Source: Pandoraea apista
GTDB lineage: Bacteria > Pseudomonadota > Gammaproteobacteria > Burkholderiales > Burkholderiaceae
DNA: 64,000 bases
Direction of reading: 5' to 3'
Assembly (NCBI RefSeq): GCF_001465595.2
Contig: NZ_CP013481.2
Coordinates: 3,658,001 to 3,722,000 of the forward strand
The first letter of the stretch is position 1; the number at the start of each line of letters is the position of its first letter. This document shows positions 9,033 through 19,282 of this stretch, in pieces. Under the pieces are notes generated by a model. It was not told the DNA's origin, made no database searches, and worked only from the letters and a program-made list of their open reading frames with translations. The position numbers were made by a program, and so were the translations under genes.

Positions 9033-11354
9033 TTACTCGATTGGCTGGAGCTTGGCGACAGCCAGCGCGAGCCACTTTTCACCATGGCGGCCGAATTTCA
9101 CGTGCGCGCGCGCTTCTACGCCCGTCCCCTCAAGCCCGATAATCTTGCCCTCACCGAACTTGGTGTGGAACACTCCCTGCCCGAGCTTGAAGCCGGTCTC
9201 CGAAGCGCGCGAACGGTCGGCAAGGGCCTGCTCCGACTTGGTTGCCACCCATTCGTCCTGCTTCGTCGCCCCCACCTGCGGACGCGAAAACCAATCGCGC
9301 CCCCATGCCGGCTCAGCTTGTCCCAGACGCGCGCCCGGCTGCGCACGCGGCGTCAGGAACTTCAGCACCTCCTCCGGAATTTCCTCGAAGAAGCGCGAAC
9401 GCACGTTGTAGCGCGTCTGGCCGTGCAGCATTCGGCTTTGGGTGAACGAGAGATACAGCCGCTCCTTCGCTCGCGTGATCGCCACATACATCAACCGGCG
9501 CTCTTCTTCGAGACCGTCGAGTTCGAGCGCGCTGTTTTCGTGGGGGAACAGCCCTTCTTCCAGCCCCGTGACGAAGACCGCGGTAAATTCCAGCCCCTTC
9601 GCCGCGTGAACCGTCATCAGTTGCACGGCGTCCTGCCCGGCTTCGGCCTGATTGTCCCCGGCCTCGAGCGACGCATGCGAGAGAAAACCGGCGAGCGGTG
9701 TCATTTCCACCGGGGTATCGGCGTCGACCACACCATCGGGCGAGGCCAGCACGTCCGGGGCGCCCGGCAGCGAGGGCCGCGTGGCGATCAAACGCGCCGG
9801 CGCGTCGAGCCCATAGCCCTCCTCCGCGATAAACGCCGTAGCGGCGTGCACCAGTTCCTGCAAGTTCTCGATGCGATCCTGACCTTCTTTCTCGGTCTGA
9901 TAGTGCGCAATCAACCCGCTTGCGTCGATGACGTGCGTCACGACCTCCGGCAGCGTGAGGCGGGCGGTGTCCTGCCGCATTTGCTCGATCAACCGCAGGA
10001 ACCCCGTCAGATTGGTGCCCGCCTTGCCGGTCATATAAGGCACGGCGGCGTACATCGAGCAGTTGTACAGACGCGCCGCATCGGCCAGTTGCTCAAGCGA
10101 ACGTGCGCCGATCCCGCGTGTCGGGAAGTTCACGACACGGGCAAATGCCGTATCGTCGTTCGGATTCTCGATCAGACGCAGGTACGCCAGCGCGTGCTTC
10201 ACTTCCTGGCGCTCGAAGAAGCGCAGCCCGCCGTACACGCGATACGCAATGCGCGCCCCCACCAGTGCGTGCTCCATCACTCGCGACTGGGCGTTGCTGC
10301 GATACAGAATGGCGATGTCCTGACGCGACAGACCCTGCGCGACAAGCGCCTTGATCTCTTCCACGAGCCAGCTCGCCTCTTGCAAGTCGGTCGCGGCTTC
10401 GTAGACCCGGATCAGTTCGCCATGCCCCGCATCGGTGCGCAGATTCTTGCCCAGACGCCGTGCGTTATTCGAAATCAACGCGTTGGCGGCATCCAGGATG
10501 TTGCCGTGCGAACGGTAGTTCTGCTCCAGCTTGATCATGTGACGAACGCGGAATTCGCGCTCGAAGTCAGCCATATTGCCGACGTTGGCACCACGAAACG
10601 CGTAGATGCTCTGATCGTCATCACCCACGGCAAACACTGCGGCGTTCGATCCCGCTAGCATCTTGAGCCAGGCGTACTGGAGTTTGTTCGTATCCTGAAA
10701 CTCGTCGACGAGAATGTGGCGGAAGCGCGACTGGTAGTGCACGCGCAGGGGCTCGTTATGCTTGAGCAGTTCGAAACAGCGCAGCAGCAGTTCGGCAAAA
10801 TCGACCACACCCTCGCGCTGACACTGTTCCTGATAGGCGGTGTACAGCTCGACGAACTTCTGGTTGAAGGCGTCGTTGGCCTCGACCTCGTGCGGGCGCA
10901 GCCCCTGTTCCTTCGCGTTATTGATGAAATATTGCAGGTTTTTCGGCGGATACTTCTCATCGTCGACATTCGCCGCCTTCATCATTCGCTTGATGGCGGA
11001 GAGCTGATCGGCCTGATCGAGGATCTGAAAGCTCTGTGGCAGTCCGGCGTCGCGGAAATGCGCACGCAGCATCCGGTTGCACAGGCCGTGGAAGGTGCCG
11101 ATCCACATGGCGCGGGTGCTGATCGGCAGCATGGCGCCCAGACGCGCCTGCATCTCCTTGGCCGCCTTGTTGGTAAAGGTCACCGCCAGAATACCGGCCG
11201 GACCCACGTGGCCCTGCTGGATCAGCCAGGCGATACGGGTGGTCAGCACGCGCGTCTTGCCGGATCCTGCGCCCGCGAGAATAAGGGCTGGCTCGTCCGG
11301 GAGCGTCACGGCGGCCAGTTGTTCGGGGTTCAGATTGGCTAACAGATCGGGCAT
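9033..11354 (-). CDS. uvrD: UvrD/PcrA-type ATP-dependent DNA helicase
   Basis: This SF1A 3'-5' helicase acts in nucleotide excision and mismatch repair. The 773-residue protein contains the Q-motif region LNPEQLAAV, Walker A AGAGSGKTRVL, motif Ia AVTFTNKAAKEM, motif II LVDEFQDTN, motif III VFAVGDDDQSIYAFRGA, motif V MTVHAAKGLEF and motif VI RRLMYVAITRA. The C-terminal end FGEGKIIGLEG is the Tudor-like RNA polymerase-interaction tail. The start is the first ATG before the family N-terminus. It is divergent from valS and shares a short promoter region with it. Confidence 0.96.
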   Translation of the reverse strand: MPDLLANLNPEQLAAVTLPDEPALILAGAGSGKTRVLTTRIAWLIQQGHVGPAGILAVTFTNKAAKEMQARLGAMLPISTRAMWIGTFHGLCNRMLRAHFRDAGLPQSFQILDQADQLSAIKRMMKAANVDDEKYPPKNLQYFINNAKEQGLRPHEVEANDAFNQKFVELYTAYQEQCQREGVVDFAELLLRCFELLKHNEPLRVHYQSRFRHILVDEFQDTNKLQYAWLKMLAGSNAAVFAVGDDDQSIYAFRGANVGNMADFEREFRVRHMIKLEQNYRSHGNILDAANALISNNARRLGKNLRTDAGHGELIRVYEAATDLQEASWLVEEIKALVAQGLSRQDIAILYRSNAQSRVMEHALVGARIAYRVYGGLRFFERQEVKHALAYLRLIENPNDDTAFARVVNFPTRGIGARSLEQLADAARLYNCSMYAAVPYMTGKAGTNLTGFLRLIEQMRQDTARLTLPEVVTHVIDASGLIAHYQTEKEGQDRIENLQELVHAATAFIAEEGYGLDAPARLIATRPSLPGAPDVLASPDGVVDADTPVEMTPLAGFLSHASLEAGDNQAEAGQDAVQLMTVHAAKGLEFTAVFVTGLEEGLFPHENSALELDGLEEERRLMYVAITRAKERLYLSFTQSRMLHGQTRYNVRSRFFEEIPEEVLKFLTPRAQPGARLGQAEPAWGRDWFSRPQVGATKQDEWVATKSEQALADRSRASETGFKLGQGVFHTKFGEGKIIGLEGTGVEARAHVKFGRHGEKWLALAVAKLQPIE

Positions 11355-11382
11355 GTCGGGAGGGAATTTCGAGTGAACCCCG

Positions 11383-11430
11383 ATTATAAATCCTGCTGCG
11401 GCGCGGAAACGGCACCGAATCTTTTATAAT
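11383..11430. promoter_or_regulatory. Divergent promoter region between uvrD and valS
   Basis: A TATAAT box for leftward transcription (forward ATTATA at 11383-11388) and a TATAAT box for rightward transcription (11425-11430) face away from each other, 29 and 36 bases from the two start codons. The -35 boxes are not obvious, so the call rests on the -10 elements and the position. Confidence 0.5.
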
Positions 11431-11465
11431 TCAGGGTTTCACGCATTACACGGTCCATCCAATCC

Positions 11466-14327
11466 ATGAGCGACAGCGACAATACGCTTGCCAAGAGCTT
11501 CGAGCCGCAGGACGTCGAAGCCCACTGGGGCCCCGAATGGGAACGCCGCGGCTATGCCCGGCCCACTTTCGACGACGCCCGTGAAGATTTCAGCATCCAG
11601 TTGCCGCCGCCGAACGTTACCGGCACGCTGCACATGGGGCACGCGTTCAACCAGACGATCATGGATGGCCTCACCCGCTATCACCGCATGAAAGGCGCCA
11701 ACACCCTCTGGGTGCCGGGCACGGACCATGCGGGCATCGCCACGCAGATCGTCGTCGAGCGTCAGCTCGACGCCCAGAAGGTCTCGCGCCACGACCTCGG
11801 CCGCGAGAAGTTCGTCGAGCGTGTCTGGGAATGGAAGGAACAGTCGGGCAGCACGATCACGCGTCAGGTGCGCCGTCTGGGCGCCTCCATCGACTGGAGC
11901 CGCGAGTACTTCACGATGGACGAAAAGATGTCGCGGGCCGTGCGCGACGTGTTCGTCACGCTGTACGAGCAGGGACTGATCTATCGTGGCAAGCGCCTCG
12001 TGAACTGGGAATCGACCCTGCTCACCGCCGTGTCCGACCTGGAAGTCGTCAGCGAAGAGGAAGAAGGCTCGCTGTGGCATATCCGCTATCCGCTGGCCAA
12101 CGGTTCGGGCTCGCTCACGGTTGCCACCACGCGTCCGGAAACGATGCTCGGCGACGTGGCGCTGATGGTTCATCCGGAAGATGAGCGCTACAAGCACCTG
12201 ATTGGCCAGATGGCCAAGCTGCCGCTGTCGGATCGAGAAATTCCGATCATCGCCGACGATTACGTCGATCTTGAATTCGGCACGGGTGTGGTGAAAGTCA
12301 CGCCGGCGCACGATTTCAACGACTACGCCGTGGGCCAGCGTCACAACCTGCCGCAAATCAGCATTCTCACGCTCGACGCGAAAATCAACGACAACGCCCC
12401 GGAAAAGTATCGCGGGCTGGATCGCTTCGACGCACGCAAGCAGATCGTGGCCGACCTCGACGCGCAGGGTCTGCTCGAATCCGTCAAGCCGCACAAGCTG
12501 ATGGTGCCGCGCAGCGACCGCACGGGCACGGTCATCGAACCGATGCTGACCGACCAGTGGTTCGTTGCAATGAGCAAGCCCGCGCCGGAAGGCACGTTCC
12601 ATCCGGGCAAGTCGATCACCGAGACTGCGCTCGACGTGGTGCGCAGCGGTGAAATCAAGTTCGTGCCGGAGAACTGGACGACGACTTACAACCAGTGGCT
12701 CGAGAACATTCAGGACTGGTGTATCTCGCGTCAGTTGTGGTGGGGCCACCAGATTCCCGCGTGGTACGACGACGCGGGCAACGTGTACGTCGCCCGTACG
12801 GAAGAGGAAGCGACCGGGAAGGCCCGCGCAAACGGCTTCACCGGTGCGCTCAAGCGCGATGAAGACGTGCTCGACACGTGGTTCTCGTCGGCACTGGTGC
12901 CGTTCTCGTCGCTGGGCTGGCCGCAAGAGACGCCGGAACTGAAACATTTCCTGCCGTCGTCGGTACTCGTGACCGGCTTCGACATCATCTTCTTCTGGGT
13001 GGCGCGCATGGTCATGATGACCACGCACTTCACCGGCAAGGTGCCGTTCAAGACCGTGTACGTTCACGGTCTCGTTCGCGACGCAGAAGGCCAGAAGATG
13101 TCCAAGTCCAAGGGCAACACGCTCGATCCGATCGACATCGTCGACGGTGTGTCGCTCGACACCCTCCTCGCCAAGCGCACGACCGGCCTGATGAACCCGA
13201 AGCAGGCGGCGAGCATCGAGAAGAAGACTCGCAAGGAATTCCCCGACGGCATTGCACCGTTCGGCACCGATGCGCTGCGCTTTACGTTTGCGTCGATGGC
13301 CACGCTCGGCCGAAACATCAACTTCGACCTCGCACGCTGCGAAGGCTATCGCAACTTCTGCAACAAGCTGTGGAACGCCACGCGCTTCGTGCTGATGAAC
13401 TGCGAAGGCCAGGACTGCGGCATGGCGCCGTGCGTGGGCGATTGCGGCCCCGACGGTCAACTCGACTTCTCGCGCGCCGACCGCTGGATCGTGTCGCTGT
13501 TGCAGCGTGTGGAAGCCGACGTTGCGAAGGGCTTTGCCGACTATCGCTTCGACAACATTGCCAGCGCGATCTACAAGTTCGTGTGGGACGAGTACTGCGA
13601 CTGGTATGTCGAACTGGCGAAGTGGCAGATCCAGAACGGCACGCCGGCGCAACAGCGCGCCACGCGCCGCACGCTGCTGCGCGTGCTGGAAACGGTGCTG
13701 CGTCTGGCTCACCCGATCATTCCCTTCATCACCGAAGCCCTGTGGCAAAAAGTGGCGCCGTTGGCCGGTCGTTACCCGGCGGACAAGGCGGCGGGCGAAG
13801 CCAGTATCATGGTGCAGCCGTACCCGGTGGCGGACATGAGCAAGATCGACGAAGGCGACGAAGCCTGGATGCAGCAGTTGAAAGCTGCCGTCGATGCGTG
13901 CCGTAACCTGCGCGGCGAAATGAACCTGTCGCCGGCGCAACGTGTACCGTTGCTGGTCGCAGGCGATGTGGAATTCCTCACATCGATCGCGCCGTATCTG
14001 CAAACGCTGGCCAAGCTCTCCGAGGTTCAGGTGCTGGCCGACGAAGCCACGCTCGACGCGCAGGCAGCCGGCGCACCGCTCGCCGTGGTGGGCGCGAACA
14101 AGCTGGCGTTGAAGGTTGAAATCGATGTTGCCGCGGAGCGCGAGCGCCTCGGCAAAGAAGTCAAACGTCTCGAAGGCGAGATCGCAAAGTGCCATGGCAA
14201 GCTCTCCAACGAGAGCTTCGTGGCCCGCGCGCCCGCCAATGTCGTGGAACTCGAGAAGCAACGATTGGTCGACTTTGAAGCCGTTCTCGGTAAGTTGCAG
14301 GCCCAGTTGGCCCGCCTGCCAGCCTGA
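11466..14327 (+). CDS. valS: Valyl-tRNA synthetase
   Basis: ValRS charges tRNA-Val and edits mischarged threonine. The 953-residue protein has the class I signatures HMGH (in [12 protein letters not shown]) and KMSKS (in [14 protein letters not shown]), the editing (CP1) domain with [10 protein letters not shown], and a C-terminal coiled-coil rich in Glu, Lys and Leu. Length matches the bacterial enzyme. The whole antisense strand is also open; that frame is a codon-bias shadow. galU follows after a short gap on the same strand. Confidence 0.98.
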   Translation: MSDSDNTLAKSFEPQDVEAHWGPEWERRGYARPTFDDAREDFSIQLPPPNVTGTLHMGHAFNQTIMDGLTRYHRMKGANTLWVPGTDHAGIATQIVVERQLDAQKVSRHDLGREKFVERVWEWKEQSGSTITRQVRRLGASIDWSREYFTMDEKMSRAVRDVFVTLYEQGLIYRGKRLVNWESTLLTAVSDLEVVSEEEEGSLWHIRYPLANGSGSLTVATTRPETMLGDVALMVHPEDERYKHLIGQMAKLPLSDREIPIIADDYVDLEFGTGVVKVTPAHDFNDYAVGQRHNLPQISILTLDAKINDNAPEKYRGLDRFDARKQIVADLDAQGLLESVKPHKLMVPRSDRTGTVIEPMLTDQWFVAMSKPAPEGTFHPGKSITETALDVVRSGEIKFVPENWTTTYNQWLENIQDWCISRQLWWGHQIPAWYDDAGNVYVARTEEEATGKARANGFTGALKRDEDVLDTWFSSALVPFSSLGWPQETPELKHFLPSSVLVTGFDIIFFWVARMVMMTTHFTGKVPFKTVYVHGLVRDAEGQKMSKSKGNTLDPIDIVDGVSLDTLLAKRTTGLMNPKQAASIEKKTRKEFPDGIAPFGTDALRFTFASMATLGRNINFDLARCEGYRNFCNKLWNATRFVLMNCEGQDCGMAPCVGDCGPDGQLDFSRADRWIVSLLQRVEADVAKGFADYRFDNIASAIYKFVWDEYCDWYVELAKWQIQNGTPAQQRATRRTLLRVLETVLRLAHPIIPFITEALWQKVAPLAGRYPADKAAGEASIMVQPYPVADMSKIDEGDEAWMQQLKAAVDACRNLRGEMNLSPAQRVPLLVAGDVEFLTSIAPYLQTLAKLSEVQVLADEATLDAQAAGAPLAVVGANKLALKVEIDVAAERERLGKEVKRLEGEIAKCHGKLSNESFVARAPANVVELEKQRLVDFEAVLGKLQAQLARLPA

Positions 14328-14356
14328 GACGCTCGACATCCACCAGGGAGATACCA

Positions 14357-15241
14357 ATGAAAACCGTTGTGACCAAAGCCGTGTTCCCCGTTGCAGGCCT
14401 CGGCACTCGATTCCTCCCGGCGACCAAGGCCAGCCCGAAAGAAATGCTGCCCGTCGTCGACAAGCCGTTGATTCAGTACGCGGTGGAAGAGGCGGCGGCC
14501 GCCGGCATTACGGAGATGATCTTCGTGACGGGCCGCAACAAGCGCGCCATCGAAGATCACTTCGACACGGCTTTCGAGCTCGAAGCCGAACTCGAAGCCA
14601 AGAACAAGCAGGCGTTGCTCGACGTCGTGCATTCGATCAAGCCGCCGCACATCGATTGTTTCTATGTGCGTCAGCCCAAGGCGCTGGGGCTGGGACATGC
14701 CGTGCTGTGCGCCGAAAAGCTGGTGGGCGATGAGCCGTTCGCGGTGATCCTCGCCGACGACTTGCTCGACGGCGAGCCGCCGGTGCTCAAGCAGATGGTC
14801 GATTTGTACAACCAGTATCACAACTCGCTCATCGGCGTGGAAGAGATCCCGATCGAGCAAAGCCGCTCGTACGGGATCGTTGCGGGGAACGAGTGGGGCG
14901 AGAAGGATATCGTCAAGCTGACGAATATCGTCGAGAAACCTGCGCCGGAAAATGCACCGTCGAATCTGGGGGTCGTCGGCCGTTACGTACTGCGTCCGCG
15001 CATTTTCGATTGCATCCGCGAGATCGATCCGGGTTCCGGTGGCGAGATCCAGTTGACGGATGCGATCCAGAAGCTGATGCAGGACGAGGTTGTCCTGGCG
15101 TATCGCTACAAGGGCAAGCGCTTCGATTGCGGCAGCAAGCTCGGCTACCTGAAGGCGACGGTGGAGTTCGCACTGCGCCACCCGGAGCTGAAGGACGCCT
15201 TCCGCGAGTACCTGCGCGAGACGCACGGCGATCTGGTGTAA
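14357..15241 (+). CDS. galU: UTP--glucose-1-phosphate uridylyltransferase
   Basis: GalU makes UDP-glucose for polysaccharide and envelope synthesis. The 294-residue protein has the nucleotidyltransferase signature [20 protein letters not shown] with the invariant lysine in [11 protein letters not shown], and the metal-binding segment [15 protein letters not shown] sits just ahead of the ATG. A hairpin terminator lies 30 bases downstream. Confidence 0.97.
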   Translation: MKTVVTKAVFPVAGLGTRFLPATKASPKEMLPVVDKPLIQYAVEEAAAAGITEMIFVTGRNKRAIEDHFDTAFELEAELEAKNKQALLDVVHSIKPPHIDCFYVRQPKALGLGHAVLCAEKLVGDEPFAVILADDLLDGEPPVLKQMVDLYNQYHNSLIGVEEIPIEQSRSYGIVAGNEWGEKDIVKLTNIVEKPAPENAPSNLGVVGRYVLRPRIFDCIREIDPGSGGEIQLTDAIQKLMQDEVVLAYRYKGKRFDCGSKLGYLKATVEFALRHPELKDAFREYLRETHGDLV

Positions 15242-15266
15242 GCGCCGGGTACTGAAGCCCCCAAAG

Positions 15267-15299
15267 AAAAAGCCGACGGCGTGTCCGTCGGCTTTTTTG
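15267..15299 (+). terminator. Rho-independent terminator after galU
   Basis: The stem AAAGCCGACGG / CCGTCGGCTTT is followed by a T-run. It also has an A-run on the left, so it may serve the convergent TusA-like gene. Confidence 0.88.
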
Positions 15300-15318
15300 T
15301 GCCCGCAGCGCTGTGCGA

Positions 15319-15552
15319 TCAGCGGCGGCGCATCAGGAAATGGAACGTCTTGCCTTCTTCGCGCGACTCGATGAGTTCATTGCCGGTCTGCTTGGCAAAT
15401 GCGCTGAAGTCGCGCGCCGAACCAGGATCGGTGGCGATGATGTGCAGCACTTCGCCGCTCTGCATTTCGGCAAGCGCCTTCTTGGCGCGCAAGATCGGCA
15501 GCGGGCAGTTCAGGCCGCTCGCGTCGACTTCTTTCTGAAATTCCATGCTCAT
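15319..15552 (-). CDS. TusA-family sulfurtransferase / sulfur carrier
   Basis: A small cytoplasmic protein of the TusA/SirA family, which carries sulfur as a persulfide on a cysteine. The CPxP motif is present in SGLNCPLPILRAKKAL, followed by the usual core IIATDPGSARDFSAFAKQTG. Two ATGs are possible, MSMEFQ at 15552 and MEFQ at 15546; the GAGGG ahead of them fits the second spacing slightly better. It stands alone, without other tus or sox genes, so the partner is unknown. Confidence 0.9.
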   Translation of the reverse strand: MSMEFQKEVDASGLNCPLPILRAKKALAEMQSGEVLHIIATDPGSARDFSAFAKQTGNELIESREEGKTFHFLMRRR

Positions 15553-15655
15553 GTCCCTCTCGTCAGTCCTGTCAGTCTTGTTCGAATCTTGTGCCGGGTT
15601 CACCCTGCAAACCGCGATTCTACCGTAGTCGCCGCAGCAAACCGCCTGCGGGCCG

Positions 15656-16186
15656 TCAGCCCGCTATCGACAGCCTTGCAGAATCCACGTATTCGACCGG
15701 TAGATTGCGTCTGCGCAGCCACTCGGCCACCGCATGTCCGGTGCCTGCACGCCAGGGGCGCACCCGTTCCGGCGGCACCAGACGGAACTCCGCAAGCTCT
15801 TCCGAGAGACGAATATCACCATCGCAGACCGCGTGATAGGCGATGATCAACTCGTTCTTGCGCATGAATTCGTAGACGCCGAGCAGCGAAATCGCGTCGG
15901 TTTCCAGGTTGGTCTCTTCCTTGATTTCGCGCCGCACGCCGTCTTCGGGCGTTTCGTCGCGCTCCAGAAAACCGGTGATGAGCGCGAACATGCCCTCGGT
16001 CCACGCAGCATTGCGCGCCAGCAGGATCTGACCGCGATACTCCACGAGGCCGGCCACCACCGGCAACGGATTGTCCCAGTGGACAAAACCGCAAACGGCA
16101 TCCGGACAAGCGCGCCGAATACGCCCGGCGACTTCGCGCGAGTCGAGCCGCGAAGCACAGCGGGGACAGAAAATGAGTTCGTTCAT
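15656..16186 (-). CDS. NUDIX hydrolase with N-terminal zinc ribbon
   Basis: The 176-residue protein hydrolyses a nucleoside diphosphate-linked substrate. The NUDIX box GFLERDETPEDGVRREIKEE matches GX5EX7REUXEE. At the N-terminus FCPRC and CPDAVC form a four-cysteine zinc ribbon, as in COG1051/NudC-like ADP-ribose or NADH pyrophosphatases. The substrate cannot be read from the sequence. The NADH pyrophosphatase signature after the box is not evident to me, so a general NUDIX call is safer. Confidence 0.88.
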   Translation of the reverse strand: MNELIFCPRCASRLDSREVAGRIRRACPDAVCGFVHWDNPLPVVAGLVEYRGQILLARNAAWTEGMFALITGFLERDETPEDGVRREIKEETNLETDAISLLGVYEFMRKNELIIAYHAVCDGDIRLSEELAEFRLVPPERVRPWRAGTGHAVAEWLRRRNLPVEYVDSARLSIAG

Positions 16187-16330
16187 GAGGGTTCTTCCGC
16201 GAATCCGAATATCTTAAATGAACTCATGACGCGATGCACATTCGGAAGATTCCGAGACGTCTGCGGACCAACCCCATGAGGACTGCGGCGTATAATCGAC
16301 CGACCTTCTCCTCTCTTCACACACGACCCC

Positions 16331-17719
16331 GTGTCAGCTATCCCGCCAAACACCGAGTCCGCATCGCCTCCCTCGCCGCCTTCGCCGACACCCTCGCCTG
16401 CGTCGCCTTCGTTATCGACACGTCTGGCCAAACGGGGAGTCAACCGCTCACGCCGCCTGTGGCACAACTACGGCGTGTTCTGGCTCGGTGCCGTACTTGT
16501 GGGGCTGGTCTCGGTGGCCTATGCGAAACTGATCGACTTCGGCTTCGAGCTGTTCCAGCGCATGCTCTCGCACGGCGCGTGGCTGCCGCTGATCGTCACA
16601 CCACTGGGCGCCGCCCTGGCAATCTGGCTGACGCAGAAGTTTTTCCGGGGTTCAGAAGGTAGTGGCATTCCGCAGGTCATCGCCACGCTGCAAGACTCTC
16701 GGCTGTCGAAGTCGCTGCTCTCGCTGCGGATCATGTTCGGCAAGATCGCGATCTCGTTTCTGGGCATTCTTTGCGGCTTCACCATTGGCCGCGAAGGGCC
16801 AACCGTACAGATCGGCGCGTCGCTCATGTACGCCATGCGGCGCGGCTACCGCCGCAGCAGCGTGCACATTGAGCGCCAACTGGCGCTGGCAGGCGCAGCC
16901 GCCGGTCTGGCGGCCGCGTTCAACACACCGCTCGCGGGCGTGGTGTTCGCCATCGAGGAATTGAGCCGCAGTTTCGTTGCCCGGAACAGCGGCACGCTCA
17001 TCACCGCCATCATCTTCTCTGGTGTCGTGGCGCTCGGCCTGCAAGGCAATTATCTGTACTTCGGGCAAATCAAGGCGCTCACCGAGTTCCACTGGGCGCT
17101 GATCCCCGTGCTCATCGCCGCCAGCCTGCTCTCCGGTGTTGCGGGCGGCCTGTTCGGCTGGCTGATGCTCAACGTGCCGCGCTGGATGCCCGCGCCGCTC
17201 GTGAGCCTTCGCCAAACGTATCCGGTGCGCTTCGCGTTTCTGTGCGGACTAGCCATCGCGGTGATCGGCGTGGCCTCGGGAGGCACGACCTTTGGCAGTG
17301 GATATGCAGAGGCGCGCGGTCTGCTCGAGTCGCATCTGGCGCTCTCACCGCTCTACGCCATGCTGAAGTTCGCCGCGCTGTGCGTGTCGTACCTGTCGGG
17401 GATTCCGGGCGGCATCTTTGCGCCATCGCTCGCCATTGGCGCCGGGCTCGGCAATGTGATGACGCACATCACGTCAGCGGTACCGCTGCCGGCCATGGCC
17501 GCGTTATGTATGGTCGGGTATCTGGCGGCGGTCACGCAATCGCCGATCACGTCGTTCGTGATCGTCATGGAGATGATCGACGGGCATCAGATGGTCATTC
17601 CGCTCATGGCCGTTGCCCTGCTCTCGACGCAGGTCTCGAAAGCGATTGCGCCATCGTTCTATCACACGCTGGCACATCGATTCCTTACCCCTAAAGCGCC
17701 CTCGCCGCGACAGGCATAA
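16331..17719 (+). CDS. clcB: ClC-type chloride channel / H+-Cl- antiporter
   Basis: A polytopic membrane protein of 462 residues with the three ClC selectivity motifs: GSGIPQ, GREGPTVQIGA, whose Glu is the gating glutamate, and GIPGGIFAPSLAIGAG. The charged, proline- and serine-rich N-terminus is cytoplasmic. Translation begins at a GTG. No C-terminal CBS domains are present, which fits ClcB-like rather than longer bacterial ClCs. The proton glutamate equivalent was not confirmed, so channel or antiporter remains open. Confidence 0.9.
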   Translation: MSAIPPNTESASPPSPPSPTPSPASPSLSTRLAKRGVNRSRRLWHNYGVFWLGAVLVGLVSVAYAKLIDFGFELFQRMLSHGAWLPLIVTPLGAALAIWLTQKFFRGSEGSGIPQVIATLQDSRLSKSLLSLRIMFGKIAISFLGILCGFTIGREGPTVQIGASLMYAMRRGYRRSSVHIERQLALAGAAAGLAAAFNTPLAGVVFAIEELSRSFVARNSGTLITAIIFSGVVALGLQGNYLYFGQIKALTEFHWALIPVLIAASLLSGVAGGLFGWLMLNVPRWMPAPLVSLRQTYPVRFAFLCGLAIAVIGVASGGTTFGSGYAEARGLLESHLALSPLYAMLKFAALCVSYLSGIPGGIFAPSLAIGAGLGNVMTHITSAVPLPAMAALCMVGYLAAVTQSPITSFVIVMEMIDGHQMVIPLMAVALLSTQVSKAIAPSFYHTLAHRFLTPKAPSPRQA

Positions 17720-17749
17720 CCGCACCGCCGGGCCGCGCGCAGGCATCGC

Positions 17750-18874
17750 TCAGGCGTTTGCGCTCAGTGCCCGGATATCTGCGGCCAGACGTTCGACCGT
17801 CTCCGGGCGGGTATCCCACGCGCACATGAAACGGCAACCGCCGGCACCGATGAACGTGTAGAAGCGCCAGCCCCTGGCGCGCAGCGCTTCGATCACATGC
17901 AGCGGCAGTTCCGCGAAGACCGCGTTGGCTTGCGTCTCGAACATGATCGACACGCCCGGCACATCGCGAATACGCTGAGCGAGCAATTGCGCCATTGCAT
18001 TGGCGTGGCGCGCGTTGCGCAGCCACGTGTCATGTTCCAGCATGCCAAGCCACGGCGCGGAAATGAAACGCATCTTCGACGCCAACTGTCCAGCCTGTTT
18101 GACCCGATAAGCGAAATCTTCCGCCAGCGCGCGGTTGAAGAACACCACGGCCTCGCCGACCGGCAAACCATTCTTCGTGCCACCGAAGCAGAGCACGTCC
18201 ACGCCCGCCCGCCAGGTCACGTCGCCCGGATGACAGCCCAGCGTTGCTACCGCATTGGCGAAGCGAGCGCCGTCCATATGCACGCGCAGATTGCGCCGCT
18301 TGGCCGCCGCCGCGATCGCCTTGATTTCATCGACTGTGTAGACGGTACCGACCTCGGTTGCCTGCGTGAGCGTAACGACCTTGGGTTTCGGGAAGTGGAT
18401 GTCCGAGCGCCGGTTGATGACCGACTCGATGGCATCCGGCGTGAGCTTGCCGTTGTTCTCGCGTCCGCGCGCAGTCAGCAGCTTCGCGCCGTTGGAGAAA
18501 AATTCCGGACCGCCGCACTCGTCGGTCTCGACATGCGCCAGTTCGTGGCAAATGACGGAGTGATACGACTGCGACAACGAGGCCAGTGCCAACGAATTGG
18601 CCGCCGTGCCGTTGAAGACAAAGAACACCTCGCAGTCCGTGTCGAACAACTGACGAATACCGTCGCACACGCGCTGCGTCCACGTATCGTCGCCGTAGGC
18701 AACCTCGTGACCGCTGGCATTTGCCTCGATCAGATAATGCAGCGCCTCTGGGCAAATCCCGGCGTAATTATCCGATGCGAAGTGTTGCGGCGTTTGCGGC
18801 GTTTGCGCCGGTTCGCTGCCAAGGAGGGCTTGGGCAGCCGTGTGAAGACTCGATACGGACGGGACTTGCGACAT
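17750..18874 (-). CDS. ltaE: Low-specificity L-threonine aldolase
   Basis: A PLP enzyme that cleaves L-threonine or L-allo-threonine to glycine and acetaldehyde. The 374-residue protein carries the Schiff-base lysine in CFGGTKNGLPVGEAV and the preceding HMDGARFANAV segment. The ATG at 18874 is used because GAGG sits at good spacing; the frame is open further upstream but that part is not protein-like. It heads toward the ClC gene. A tautomerase gene lies just upstream on the same strand. Confidence 0.92.
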   Translation of the reverse strand: MSQVPSVSSLHTAAQALLGSEPAQTPQTPQHFASDNYAGICPEALHYLIEANASGHEVAYGDDTWTQRVCDGIRQLFDTDCEVFFVFNGTAANSLALASLSQSYHSVICHELAHVETDECGGPEFFSNGAKLLTARGRENNGKLTPDAIESVINRRSDIHFPKPKVVTLTQATEVGTVYTVDEIKAIAAAAKRRNLRVHMDGARFANAVATLGCHPGDVTWRAGVDVLCFGGTKNGLPVGEAVVFFNRALAEDFAYRVKQAGQLASKMRFISAPWLGMLEHDTWLRNARHANAMAQLLAQRIRDVPGVSIMFETQANAVFAELPLHVIEALRARGWRFYTFIGAGGCRFMCAWDTRPETVERLAADIRALSANA

Positions 18875-18964
18875 AACAACCTCATCGATACGGTGGGAAC
18901 GCCATGAGAATCCCCACTTCAGACCTACCGGCGGCCCCCGCGGCGGCCACCGGTTCACACGGTT

Positions 18965-19159
18965 TTACTCGGGACGCGGATCGGACCAAAGCGCTCCTGC
19001 GGTCGCCCAGTTCTCCGGCTTGACGTCGGTAATGATGATGTCCACCGACTCCGCCTTGCAACCGATCGTCTTCACCGCAGCTTCGGTAACCGCTTTGACG
19101 AATGCGCGCTTTTGCTCGATTGTGCGCCCCTCGAACATTTCGACGTGAAACGTTGGCAT
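18965..19159 (-). CDS. 4-oxalocrotonate tautomerase family protein
   Basis: A 64-residue tautomerase. After removal of Met the N-terminus is Pro1 (MPTFHVEMFEG), the catalytic base of this superfamily. GGAGAGAG precedes the ATG. It is in the usual monomer size range of 4-OT. Substrate unknown; the neighbours (threonine aldolase, class II aldolase) give no clear pathway. Confidence 0.9.
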   Translation of the reverse strand: MPTFHVEMFEGRTIEQKRAFVKAVTEAAVKTIGCKAESVDIIITDVKPENWATAGALWSDPRPE

Positions 19160-19282
19160 TGCAGTCTCTCTCCTTATATGGTTTTCCAGACGGGCGGCAT
19201 TGCCGCCACGTCCGCTTCTCAGGCAACGCCGTCATGCTTGCCCTGTGCCCGCTACGCGCCTGACCTCACGTCAGCGTGCCGC

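Noticed and set aside
11439..14357. 972-codon open frame antisense to valS
   Set aside because: ValRS on the other strand has all motifs; the antisense frame is a high-G+C codon-bias shadow.
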